In this document: positions 1 to 13,600 of the stretch, piece by piece
Position numbering within the stretch: position 1 is the first letter of the stretch
How the letters are laid out: each line of letters begins with the position of its first letter
DNA from: Ophiodon elongatus
Lineage: Eukaryota > Chordata > Actinopteri > Perciformes > Hexagrammidae
Assembly: GCA_016806645.1 (NCBI GenBank)
Contig: JACSYO010002005.1
Coordinates: 865,501 to 929,500 of the forward strand
Reading direction: 5' to 3'
Length of the DNA: 64,000 nt
Translations under genes and position numbers: made by a program
The notes under the pieces: generated by a model
Told to the model about the DNA's origin: nothing
Seen by the model: the letters and a program-made list of their open reading frames with translations, nothing else
The model's database searches: none

Positions 1-720
1 TAATCGTCATGATTCCAATTGTGTGATACATTTTGCGATAACATGTATATGTCAAACCTTCATAGAGGACATATAATTGCATTAGGCCTGTAGAGAGTCT
101 AGTGCTATACCAATAGATGTCCCAGCATGCAGCACCATTGACTTGATTTCTGGGAAACTGCAGGTGTCATCAGAATAGAGCTAAAACACGGTCACCTATC
201 ATATACTAAACTGCACCGGAGGAAGATTTTTCTGCTTTTCCATACACTCACACATTCTCTAAACCTTTTTAGCTCATATTTCTATGGTGGAATGTTTAAA
301 TTGAACACTGCTGACACAAGAAGTGGAAGCTTTCACTGCTTGGCCTTGTTTGCTGCTTCAAAATCCTGAGTATTGTATTCTTTTATTAATCATGGCATTG
401 CAAAAATGTGACTTGCTACGCACCAATCTGTGAAATGTAAGTACTTTGACGAGGTAAAGAGAGTGAGTAGTTTCAAGTCTTATAAACATGAGTTCAACAC
501 CTTACAGAAAAAAAAAAGCTAGTAATGTTTAACATTTTTGGTAACCATTGATATGTCTCTTTTTTATAAGTTTTTTATCATAGCAATAAGTGAGCAATTC
601 ACCAGACAGAAATCCATTGTGGCTCCCAACATATAGTGACGCTCATTAGGCAGAAAAATTGTGCTAAAGATTAATAAACTGACCGGTTCAAATGCACGAA
701 AAACAAAAAGTTCTACTAAC
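1..720. other. col22a1 intron sequence at left edge
   Basis: This is AT-rich sequence after the donor of exon 53. I find no Gly-X-Y coding and no convincing exon. The remaining C-terminal exons are presumably further left. Confidence 0.6.
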
Positions 721-2843
721 CTTAGGTCCCGGAGCACCAGCTTCTCCTCTGTGGCCCTTAAAGCCCTGCATAGGAAAAACAACGGCAGTGAATCAGTCAC
801 AGCAATTTGCTCTGCCAGGCTGCTTCATCAGATCTGTTTACTGGTGGTTACTTACCGGGAGTCCCCTGAGCCCCGGGTTTCCTAGTGCTCCAGGCTCACC
901 TTGCTTGCCCTGAGATGAAAACAGAAATAGTGACAGCGTCATTGTCTGGCCATGTTATACTATCACATTATTCTAAAAAATAGAAGATGTTTTGTAGCTC
1001 AAGCTCTACATACTCTTTGGATCACTGACACACATCTTCATCTACTTACAGGGTCTCCTGGTTCACCTGGTCTGCCGTCTTTTCCCATTTTCCCAGGCTG
1101 ACCCTGCAGATCAATGAAATCTTCCATTTAGCGTCCGCAACTGTAAAGACCTATAATTGCACTTACAACTCAGACTATTTACGCCACACTGCAGGAACTG
1201 TGTGCATATTCATGATGCAGTACATCCATTAATTTTACTTACGATCAAGCCGGGAAGACCCGGTGGTCCCTGGATTCCTTTGAGACCCTCTTTGCCCTGA
1301 AAAACAAACAAACACAAACAGGTCAATGTCACCAAGGAAAAAGAAATGATAAATGGCCACTATTACCACACAGGCTGGCTGACCTACTTGCTAGAGGGAA
1401 GAGGTTTGTACAGTAATGACACATGGGTAATAAGTTTTCTGAGGGGAAAAGTACATGGAGTGCAGCCTGACCTTTTCTCCAGGGGACCCCGGGGGGCCGA
1501 TGGGGCCAGGCTGTCCATTGTTACCCTGAAAAAGAAAGAGACAGTGTCAGTGGAGGTCAACCGAAATAGAAAGAATGAGTGTGGGACAAAATACAATACA
1601 AATTGCCCTGTTTACAAAAAGCTTAAGTATTTAGACCATTTTGAGTTCATATAGTAGAAAGAAATAAGCCCGAAATAATAACTTACAGGTGTGCCCATCA
1701 AGCCAGCGGTACCTGGATGTCCAGGGGGTCCTGTGTGACCCTGTAAATGTAGAAGAAGAAAATAAATATATATATATATATAATTCTGCAATTCATAACA
1801 AACAATATTGCACAGAACATGTTTTTATAACACAAAGAGAATAGAGGAAATGAGTGAAACACATGAGTCATAACGACAAATATACCTTTTCTCCTTTTTC
1901 TCCCGGGCCTCCTGGGGGTCCTCGATCACCTTTAATACCCTGTGGTGAAAAAGAAAGAAAGACCATAAGAAATGTCACATATCAAGAGGAAAGTATCCAT
2001 CTGAAAAATGATTTGTCACAGATAATTAAAATATTACAAAGGAGGAGGAGGTAGTAATAGCTATGTTGTTTCTGAAACAAAACTCAATACCTTTTTTTTT
2101 GTGGTGTTTTAAATTCACCCTATTACCTGAACCTTGTGAGGTTGAAAAAAAAAAATACAAATGTTGACAAAGGCAACTAATTAGCAGTTGGCCCTCTGGG
2201 AGCAATAAGAGTGCAGTTAGTGCGCAAACTTGCCTTTGCTCCGTCGGCTCCGGGGGACCCTTGAGCTCCGGCTGTTCCTGGCGGGCCCTGTAATGACACA
2301 GCAGAGCATCAGTCTTTGTCCGGGCCAGACGGGGCCGAGCACCCGGCACCGGGTCCTAATCGTTCACTGCTGGCCCCAGAGGAGGCCCAGCTAATGATGC
2401 AGGCAAGAACCTCTCCATCCGTCACACCAACTGTGGCTGATGATGACAAACGTGTAGCGCGGACCTCATGCCCCACGCAGGGTTAATATGGCGGAGATAC
2501 ACACACACTTTATAATTCTCCTTTAAAGATGAGCCATAGTCTTTACATTACAGGAGAGGTGAGGTCATGGTTGAATATTAATGACTGTGTCCTACTTGGT
2601 AACCATCTTGACCGTTTTTCCCCGGAGGTCCGAGGTGTCCTTTGTCCCCCGGGACTCCAGGGAGACCGGGTAGTCCAGGTGGACCCGCGGGGCAGTCTGA
2701 GCAAACATCCTATAAGACGGCAGAGACATGTGTGTGATGAAGTGGTCGCTCTCAGGATCCAAACATAGAGTCGTTTCTCACTGAAGAGGGATGGAAAGGC
2801 TCCTTACCTTCAGATTAAGGTCAGAGAGGTCTGCTGCCTTTCC
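721..2843 (-). CDS. col22a1: col22a1 exons 44-53: interruption with cysteine pair and fifth triple-helix block
   Basis: The exons are 2808-2843 (36), 2596-2709 (114), 2234-2287, 1886-1939, 1687-1740, 1472-1525, 1243-1296, 1050-1103 and 856-909 (each 54), and 721-765 (45). Exon 44 (GKAADLSDLNLK) and the start of exon 45 (DVCSDCPAGPPG) form a noncollagenous interruption with two cysteines. The rest is regular helix. Exon 46 has a GC donor (AAG|GCAAGT). Exon 53 (GFKGHRGEAGAPGPK) ends in a good GTTAGT donor, so the chain continues beyond the left edge. Confidence 0.93.
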
Positions 2844-4622
2844 CTGAGAGACGGGGAATAAAAGAGTTAATCCAGAGATATTGAATTACAGATTCAATTG
2901 GGCCAGATTTTAAAAACAGGAAATGTAGATGGGTCATTTATTTTCAGCAGCTTATTTAAATTATTGTTTTAAGCTTTTGATAATGACACATTCTAAACAA
3001 ATGCAAATTAATGTTGCAAAGAAATAGTAATAATTACGGTTTCAGTTTTGAAATAAAACATCTACACCTAATAGTATATGTATTTATTATCTAACGCATT
3101 TAATCCTGCAAGTCAAAAAGGATTTAAAGCACCCACTAAATGACGACAGAATGTACACTCTAACATTGATCTTTTAGTTTATTCTTGCATAAAAAAAATA
3201 TATATAATTTGTGTACATGGAGAAAGTGTGTTATTAGCTCATGATTATTCTCTCCTTTAAGGACATACTGGACATAAAGTCAAATATAATAGTTAAAATT
3301 AACATCTAAGAGAAAGAACATTCATTACAACCAGTACCTCAGATAATACTGGTTGTACTCTGCCAATTTGTGTACTTACAGGATCTCCTTGTGATCCCTT
3401 GTCTCCCGGCCTTCCTGGTAAACCCTGGCAAAAAAAAAAATTACATTCTCTGTCAATTTTAGATTATGGAGCCATAAAGCGCTCCGTATGCAAATACATA
3501 AACGAGAAACCTCCTGTATACAGACAGAATACAAATATTTCAATAAAGTTAAAACTCTTTCATAATGTCACTTTTCATTACAAAGTTTTCTGTCCTGCTA
3601 TCAAGGCAGGCAGATCAGAGCCAGTTATGTGATTGGCTGTTTTAGTGTGAATGAGCAAACAGTCACTTTGGGTGTTCATAGCTATGAAAGCATGGATCTC
3701 ATAGTAATGTAACCGTATAAAATTATTTATCCATTTATTCATTAATTTATTGTCGGACTCACATTATGTCCTGCTGGGCCCTGAGGACCGGCGACTCCTG
3801 GTAGACCCCTGATGCCCTGGAACCCAGATAAACAGACATTAGCGAAACATCTTTAATGTAAATATATTCACTATGAATCTTTAGAAAAATATTTACCACA
3901 GGTCCAGAGTCCCCATTATTTCCAGAAGGCCCCTACAAAAAAAAAGAAAAAAAGGAAACATTGCACATTTCCAAATATGTAAATAAATGCACAAGAGGAA
4001 GAAAATGTGAGACTGGTTGACATTGATGCTCGTACCGGTGGTCCCACTTTGCCTTCTCCTGCAAGACCCCTGTCCCCGGGTGACCCTGGTTCTCCTCGCG
4101 ACCCGGTTTGGCCCTGAGAAAGAAAAATTATAAATATTTACTACCCTCAGATAATGTCAGCTCAGCAGTAATCTTTGGGCTAAGAGTCTCGCTTGGCAAA
4201 AAAAAGTGTCCCATTCAGAGATGCCTTCTGATCCCAGAAATACCACCTTGTTTTCAATCTGTGATTTTTTTTTAAAACAATCAGCAGTTGACATTTTGGC
4301 GGTCAGAAGACAAAACAGCGTTGGTGATGAGGGTGAGCGACTTGACACCATAAATCCAGCAAATGCCGCTCTCCGGCCTCGCCCACTCTGTGCCCCTGAC
4401 ATGTTGCTCTTCAAGGCAAAGAGCCGGTCATTATCAGAGCAGTGGTCACGGTGCAGTGGGCATAGAAATTGCTTTTGCTGCTTTCAACAAAAAATAATTG
4501 TTTTTGTCATCCGCGCCAGAAAAAAAGAAAAAAAGTTTTTCACATCAACAAAAGAGAACCTGTGCATGATAAAAAATAAATAAAAAGCACACATCAGGCA
4601 ACCAACAAAGCCCCCCCACCCC

Positions 4623-4664
<42 letters not shown>

Positions 4665-7600
4665 TAACTTTAGAGTTACCTTTAGCCCTGGGGGTCCTTG
4701 AATTCCTTGTGGTCCTGAATCCCCCTGTAATAACACAAAGGACATCAATCAAAATTGCTCGCCAATCAAAGACAAGAATCCAGCCTCTTTTGAATAAGTA
4801 ATTCAGAAAGTGTGTACGAGTTGCTGTTCTTCATGCACATAAGTGTAGCGAGGCCTCGGGGCCACACCTGGCAGCTGTAAAATAAATGTTTGGCTGCTTT
4901 GAGCCAAATCTGCTGTGCTCCTGTGTTGCTTTAATGCGATATGTCTTAACAATGTTTTTCCTGTGTGCTCCTGCCTCGTCAGCAGGACGGCCACATGTCT
5001 GGGGCTGAAAAAATGATGAAGACACGTGTCGCGCTGCAGCGCAGAATGTGCCGACTCAGGCTCGTTTTCCTGCCATACAGCCGCTCGTACTGTGTTGGTG
5101 GGGAGATGCCTACAAGCAGAACACGTGTGGAATACTAAGAGACTGCTCACAGGCACATTAATGAGGTTTCGGTTGAAAGTGAACTGCGAAACATGCATTT
5201 CTATTATAAAAAAAAAAATCCCCTTTTGATTTATACAGTAATCATACTCAACACTGCTTTGATACCACCTCTACTTCTAAGGAGTTTACCACTGACCTGC
5301 TGGTGGACCAGTCCTTACAGACGCTGTATTACATAGAAATGTATTTCAAATACTAGTGGAGATGCAAATGTTTCCAAAGATACAAAATATATCAGGAAAT
5401 GTGCTCAAAACGACACACAAGACTTAATTCTCAGGATTGTTACTGCTTTTTTTTTGCCTGGATTTTGTTTCCAGCCTTAAAGCTACTTAAAGTAAAACCA
5501 AAAGGAGCAGCTGGATGTTAACTGAGTTTTACTGGACTACATATCTAGGTCTTGGTTGAAAACAGTGAAACTATCCTTTAATTATGATGATTGTAGTTAA
5601 TAAAAAACATCAGAAGGCAAATAATCATAATGCAACCAAATATGTTGTCAATTCTTCCTAATTAATTTGTAGGCCCTTTCCAATGCCCGACCTGCACATG
5701 GCTTACACAGACATAAAAACAACTGTCACTACAAAGAAGTCTAAAACATTATTCTGCAAAAACAATACGTTTGAAGTATAAACTGAAGTTATAAGTAAAA
5801 TGTGATAGAAATAAGATGTCTTACACTTTGCCCATCTTTCCCCTTTCCTGGTGGTCCGGGGGGTCCAGCCAGACCGCCGTCTCCGGGTGGGCCTGTGGGA
5901 CCTGCGTGTCCTGGTTTACCTTGTTCGCCCTAAAATAAATGTGACAATGAAGCAAAGGACTTAATTGTCTCTCAAGGCCAAATCTGTAGGTGGCTTATAA
6001 AGTCCGAGGTGAAACCTTTATTGCGTTCTATTAGTTTCTACTTTTCATGGCAAAAGTTATATTATGTGTGATACTTGTGATTAAAGGGGCCTTCTATAAT
6101 CACAGCATTGTAAAGAAACACAGCTATGCATCATTGGTATATGATTTGGTTTAAAAAGATGCCCCTAGGCACCCTAACAGTAAATTGAACAGTAATGACA
6201 TGATGGGTCCAGAATCAAATCACACATTTCTTCTTTTTTTTTTTTTTTTTTAATAAGTAACTTGTGAAAAAAAAATCAAAGAAAAAAAAAAAAAAGAAGA
6301 GAGAGAACAAAGAAAATGAAAAGGCCATGAGAGACAGCAGAAAGCCTTTTGAAACTCCACAGCTACGTGTAGCTGCAGGATTAAAACCAACTCAAAAGCT
6401 TCTCTGCTGAAACAATAATGGAGGACATACAAGGTCACACTCTCCTCTCCGCGGACTTATTTTCGCTTCGCATTGCCAAACTCACTCGGAACATAGTCTG
6501 AATGCTTTCAAAAGGACCTCTGACCAAATATACCGATATATAGCTTTTAAAAATAGAAGACTGACCTTGTCTCCTCTCTGTCCGGCTGGACCGGGAGGCC
6601 CAATGATCCCCGGTATGCCCTAGAAGACAGACAACTGGTAGTTTCATACTCAAATGATTTGTGGCTACTGGTCATATCTCGTTGTATAGTCACAGAAAAC
6701 ACAATTCATCTCAAGAAGTTTAGAACAGACTTACCACACTCCCTGGTAATCCACGAGAACCTTGAAGACCAGCTACGCCAGGTGGACCCTGGGAGAAACA
6801 CACAGCAGCCATGACAGTTGTAACACTGCAGTACATCTTCCCATTTGGGGAGAAAAGGTGTAATGCTTTAAAAACAGACAACGTACGGGGTCTCCAACGC
6901 GTCCCGTCTCTCCCGTTGGTCCAGCGTCACCTTTTGGACCCTGGAGAAAAAAAAAATGGCAATTTAGACGTATTCCACTTAAAATCGCTCTGCAATACAC
7001 TGACTGAGGAGGTGCACGGTTACGAGCATCTTACCGCTAGTCCAGGTGGTCCCTTGAAGCCTTGTTCGCCAGGTAACCCTCTTAGACCCTTCAGGAGAAG
7101 GCACGTGAATTTACAAAGTAGTAGTGGAAGAAAAGGGCCCAATAGGATTTCACTTTCACATATTCCTGTCAAAGTTTCTCATAAGATGACGATATTAAAT
7201 GAATGAAGGTGATGCATGAAGAATTACTACAATATTCTGTGACAAAATTACAGAATACTATAGTTGAGAAAGTCAGAGATAATGGAACTAGACACGTAAA
7301 CATACCGACATATTATGCGTGCTATTCTGCTCCAGCTAATATATTCTGTCCATCTATAACGGCAATGGATAGAGAATCAGGCCAAGTGCATTATCGTGTC
7401 TTATAGTTATTAGCACAGTTAAGGTTCCATATTATAGCTCTCTATACCTGATCTATACTGACATCTAGTGGACATGTTTGCATATTGCAAGAAGTAGTTT
7501 TGTTTTGAAAAAAGACAAAACAGCAAAAAAGAAAGAATTTGAGAAAAAAAAACTCACAATCTCTCCTGGGTTCCCTTGATCCCCCTTCTCTCCTTTCACT

Positions 7601-10600
7601 CCAGGTAATCCCTAGAGGCAGGAACAAACAATCCAATTACAAGTTTTAATGTAAAAAAAAGAAAAAGGGAAGACAATAAGAAGAACAGCAGATTTGACTC
7701 TTAAACTCTGAGGTGCTTCTTCAACAAAACCCAAATATCTACTTTTGAACCATCAAAAAAAAAAAAGCCATCTCTGAAACTGTAATAATCTTACAAGAGG
7801 GTTTGGTCTGTGTAATAAAAATAAGTCGACTCACAGGTTCACCAGGCTCAGGGATGACATTGGCCACCTGCGGAAAAAAACAAAAAACAAATCACAGTAG
7901 ATAAAAATTTGCTGAAGCAGTACCACTTGTCTTTAATCAGATGTATATCATAACGTTGCAGGCTCGTGATTTTACAGTGCAGCAAAGTGCAAAGTAGCAA
8001 AAGCAGAAATCGTACTTACATTTCCTGGAATGCCAGGTAGTCCCCTGACTCCCACTTCACCCTGAGGCAAGAGACAACACGGTCACACTGTGTGCATACT
8101 GATGACCTTATCATAGCTAACACTACATGGTGACCGTTACTGAGACAGAAGGGGACGACGGTAACTGATATGAAATAGTGGAATACACAACGAGAAGTCT
8201 TCTGTTTTTGAATACGCTTGACTTTTAATTTGTCCTTGTGCATCATGTGAAACTGGTTCCTTCGTTACCTTGTCTCCCTTTTCACCTTTTGGTCCAAGTT
8301 GTCCATCCTGTCCTCTTTCTCCCTATGGAAAAGAAGCCCAACATTTTTTTTTAAAAAATAAAGATTTGATGATACATTTCTACAGATCACAGACCATATT
8401 TGCACTTTAACGTAGGCATATGGGAACTTTATTAATTGGAAGTATGAAGCCAAGAGCAGGGAGTCTCAAAGCAGCATTTGGGGACACCCAGCAGAACTCG
8501 AGAGTGTCCCAGGAGGTTACCCAGCACAATTAGGCACAGGTCCCCATGCAAATTTGTAGATATTACACAATTTCAACCCTAAATCAACAACATGGGAGGA
8601 TCTTGTGAAACGAGGTGTGAATGAACGCTGTGTTGCTTGATAAAAAAAAGCAAAGTCACACCTACCGGAACACCCTTGTCCCCTCTTACTCCGTCACCAC
8701 CTGTTTGACCAGGGGAACCAGACTCGCCCTGCAAAATAAGAAAATTTGCATGTGACATGATGAACTATGTATCCTTACAAAATATTAAAAAAAAATAAAA
8801 AAGTCAACAGCTGTGAGCTCACTCTTTCCCCTGGAGGTCCTCTTGGTCCGGGAGGCCCATCGTCACCCTGGGGAGAAGACACGCGGGCCATTAAAATGTC
8901 ACATTTGCATATGGAAAACAGACATGCCATATCATGAGCTGCATATGTCTTCGGTCATATTCAGAGTGTTTATAATGAAGTCACGGGAGTACCTTAGTTC
9001 CGGGCTTGCCCGAAAAGCCATCTGCTCCGCGCTCTCCCCTGGGCCCCTTCAAAGACACAAGATTTCCATTTAGATATGAAAATGTTCCCGCTCAAAAAAC
9101 ATTTGCCACCAGCTGCATGTCGTAAAGGCAAACCCACCGCAACTGTTTAGCCACTGTATCAATTTCATTGTGTCAATTAAATATCCCACAAGATATGTTT
9201 TCATTGTTTGCTTGTATTTAGCTGTTGTGGCCTGATAATCAGAGGCAACAGCCATTTTGTCTTACTCGATTCATAAATGAAAACAAATGTAGGCAGTGAT
9301 TCAGAGGTCTGGAAACACACTGAGTTGCTCATTTTACTTGGAATTTTCCAGCATTTACTTGCTTCAACATTCTAGTATACGTGCTACTCAAATACCTAGC
9401 AAACTGTATAGGTAATGCAGCTATTTGCCATATTCGCATCTTATGACTCGTAGCTTAGAGACTTGGCAGTCATAAGCCTCACAGTCAATAACCTTGCAGT
9501 GCTCACAGTAACTAAACATAAAGCGATATTCATCCTCTTTTTGTTTCCTTGTGGACAGAACTTCACAACAAGCTGAAAGACACACATTTGACATATTTTG
9601 GCCTCTAAACGTTGACATGGCGAACGTGTTAGCAAACAGTTGCCTTTTTATGTATCTAGGAGACACACAGAGCAACATTGGCATCCATTCAGGGTCCACA
9701 GGCCATCTGATGGACGCGAGTCCAATATTCACTTTCCTTTTAGCTTTGTTTTTTGCGTTCACTTAAACCGGTAGTTACTAACTTTGTCGTCTGCTGTTTT
9801 ATTGCATACAGCTCAGATCTCTTTCCACTGAAAATGGCTGCCAGTTGCAGCTGGAAACGACATTTTGATGTGTGAACCAAAACAGTACAGTACAATGAGC
9901 TAAAATGAACCAATAAGCTGCATAGAGCATCCACAACTGCAGATCTGGGGGATAATTCTCTGTGGTTTCGTCCCTATAAAAGACTCCTTTCACATTACAC
10001 AAATAGCATTTGAGCCATTGTTCACGTAAGAGTTTTGTTTGGCACAGCTTTAAAGTGGCACAGTAAGTTGTCGCTGCAAAAAGAAAGAAAGATTATTTTA
10101 AATGTCATACTGACCAAAGCGCCGTCATTTCCAGGAAGACCGTCCAGACCGTCTTTACCGGGAAGACCCTTTGAAGATCAAGTGACGACAGGTTGACATT
10201 TAGTGGCGTGAACAGAGGAGCGACAACAGAGTTTCAACACCTGTGACTGAAACTACCGTTAATAACATGTGGTTTTATTTGAGAATAAAAAGGATGACTC
10301 ACAGGCTTTCCAGGCTCTCCGTGTTTGCCTGAAAATCCAATTTCACCAGGTAGACCCTTCATAAAGAAATAACAGGCTATTCATTCATTTGTTGCCCAAA
10401 ACAAATTATCATTTTTAAGAGTTATTGTGTGGGTTTTGGGTGTCTGACGACTTACAGGAGGTCCAGTGTGTCCTTGGTTTCCTGGTGTCCCAGATGGACC
10501 CAGAGGACCCTGCAAAATAAAACATAATATCAGTGAAAATGTATATCAATTGATGAGCATCTCATAAATATACTAAATTAATGTGGGTTTTTGAAGGTAT

Positions 10601-13600
10601 CTATACTTTCGTCAAGCAGTATATTTGGATTGTTTTCTTGCCAGGTATTTTCAAAACAAAATATTCAGATTCCCCCCATGAATTGTATCCACGTGAACTT
10701 CAAAGAGGCTGTGTGCATCAGTACCAGTGAGCAGCCACTAGAGGGGGGTATTGCAGCACTGTTTGCAGCACATTCAACCTTGAATACCACTGGAAGACAG
10801 GTGCACTGTATTTCTATTTCGCTCCAGGGAGAAGTTTGGCGAAGTAATTGACGTTAAATGTTGGCTTGGATCTAGTTTGTTTTTCTTCCCGCTGTCAAAA
10901 CAAACAGCGAAGACACCTTCGGGAGAGCTGTGATTATGTGCTTTGTGGCTCGCATCAAACATTGAGCAGCCTGCACGATTTAAATGCCAAATTAAATCTC
11001 CTTAATTTCATTTGAGGAGGTCTTACATATATGCGTGTACATTTTGCCGGTCATGAAACTGAAGTTGTTCTTACAGGGGATCCAGGAAGGCCATCCACTC
11101 CAGGCAATCCACTTTCACCTTTCTTTCCCTGAAAGACAACATTTAAATTCAATTAAAAACCAAATTAAAAGACATTCAATGCACAAGATGAGCTGATTCC
11201 AGGACCAATACGACCGGGGACGATGGGGTCATGACCAATGTATTTTTGGAGATTTAGCAATGAATGGGTTTAAAAAAAAACAACCTTAACATGTTTAAAC
11301 CCTCCCATAGTTTCATTGTCTTTGGCCAATTCCTGTATTTTTAAAACCCAACATTACTCTACTGAAATCCAGGCAAACAGAGTTTGGAGGGTAGAGAAAG
11401 CTTTGAAACAACATTTAGACCTCAAAGCTGAAAATACATGGTAATGTTAGATAGAGCTGTGTTTAGCCTACAAGCAGTTCTGCTCAGCAAAGTCAAAACA
11501 CAATAACTATATTTGGTCAATATGAATTAACACTAGAATAACATATTTGGATTCATTGTAATAAATATATATAAAAATATCGTGCCATACAATTGTACGC
11601 TGCAAATACAGAAACAAATACAGAAAAGCTCTCCAAACCGTTTCCGGGGGACACTGATCGTTGTTGCCATGGCGTTTAGTTTTATAAAGTTAGTGGAGTA
11701 GGCAATCCTTCAACGGTGTTGGGAAATGAATGTAGTTACTTTGTTTTGCTTTATCTTAACATCGTGATGTCATGATTCGGAGATGTGTGTAGATAGCTGC
11801 TGTTAATCTATCGTTAGTCTTTAGTTTATTTAAATAGCCGTATCTTCAGTTTCAGACGTGTGCATCATTTTTTAGCGTCCCCTGGAAACAGTTTCCGTTG
11901 TGTTGTGTGCTACTTGCAGCCAGTTTCTGTATTTGGTTGAGTTTGCTGTGTTTTGTCCGAATGCTGCGCACATGTCGTCAAATTGGTGAAGATGTGTGTG
12001 TTGATTTCAATATTGAAATTATTACTAGACAGACAGTCACAGCAAATCTGAGCACTTCATCCCCAGAACTACAGACTCTAAATATTTAGAAATATATGGT
12101 TGATGCTAATTTTCTTAAACAATGTCGTTGAAATGGACAGTACCGCTGTACGAACAAAATTCTTTCTGTGGAAGTTCTTTCACTTGCATTCCTGTCACAT
12201 TTCCACAGAAATGTTCACAGTAAAATCCTGGCACTTGCTCTTGAATCATTTTTTCTTTATAATGTTTCTTCGTGCTGTCCGTCACATTCACATTCCAGCT
12301 CAGGCTTCCCTCAGCTGTCGTATCAGGATAAAGGGGGTATAAAGACCTCCGCAGCGGTGACACACACAACTGATGAGAGCTTTGCTGCAGTGGAGGTGAA
12401 AGTGGCTCAATCTACACCAACTCAACCATACAGCCAACTCTATCAGTGCAGGCAGCGGTGGAGGCCACCCTATTATCTCAGCTCTCGGCCTGCCTTCACC
12501 CCCGACTCACACTCTCTCCCGGTGCATCTTCAGATGAGGTATAACAACCATAAACCTGAAGAAAATAGGTCAAACTCCTCACCATCTGTAGTTTCTATTT
12601 TTCTCTTTTAGGATTCACCTGAAAAGCATCCCATGGGGCTATAAAAAAAATGCTTCAGCGAGACCTCCAATGCTATTGCAAAACAAAAGCAGAGCTGCAC
12701 CGACGGAGATTTCCCAGATAGTGTGGAATCTGAACCCAATGTGATCGCTTTATTCATATCAATAAACCGTAAATCCCTCGCTCCAAATAAGCTTGTCTGG
12801 ATGAGGACAAAGTGCATTCTGGAAGTAGGAAAGTCTTTCATTCGGGTCCAGAGGAGGATTGCCTCTTCTCTGCTGCCCAGCTGAGCAGCTGCAAATGTTG
12901 ATTCCAACATATTGCTAATGAGAAGTTAATTGCTCCCAGCGGAGACGGGGAATGGAGGTCACTATCTTTGTTAATGTTTTGGAAGAACAAATCATGGGGA
13001 ACCACTGAGCCTGTTTTAATTACACACTGCCGCGTGATTGGACCAACGTGGACGGAGACAGTGTAAAATGAATATCTACTTTTTGTAGATAATTTTACAA
13101 GCACTGATAAAAGCTACAGTATCAGCTCTCATGAGCATGAGGACTAAATATCAGTTTTCTTTATTTTTAAATAATCCCATTGGAATATGATACATACAGT
13201 TATGGGAGCACAGTGTAAACTTCCAATTACTGTAGATTAGAGTACAAGAGCTTCACTGGAGGCGAAGTAATCTAATTTTAGTCTAAACTCAGTGGACTAA
13301 AGCAGGAAAAAAACCACATAATCTTTATAAGATGCAATGCATGATAACATTTCCATCATTTTTGTTCATCTCCTTATCACAGGATTATTGTTTTGTTAAA
13401 CATCGTAAGGTTTGGTTTCTTGTGATTACAAACATAGTCCTTGTGTTTCAAGAAACCGGCTTCTATTTACAGTTTCAAAGAAATTCCCTTGTGATGCAAA
13501 CCCGCCTTCATTGAATTACATGTACTGTATGTACTGTATATACTATGCTTGTTTAATTATATTTTGATGGGAAACAATTGCTCCCTGAGTCCTGGTTGTG

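Noticed and set aside
100..230. Possible noncollagenous last exon of col22a1 on the minus strand (frame containing DDTCSFPEIKS)
   Set aside because: An acceptor-like CACCTGCAG is nearby, but the frame is short, resembles nothing I know in collagen XXII, and the helix appears far from complete at this point.
4545..4748. Collagen-like frame extended into a Cys-Val run
   Set aside because: Only 4680-4724 is exon; the rest is the translated CA microsatellite in the intron.
12168..12611. 147-codon open frame in col22a1 intron 22
   Set aside because: It has low-complexity Ser/His composition, no family resemblance and no flanking splice sites.
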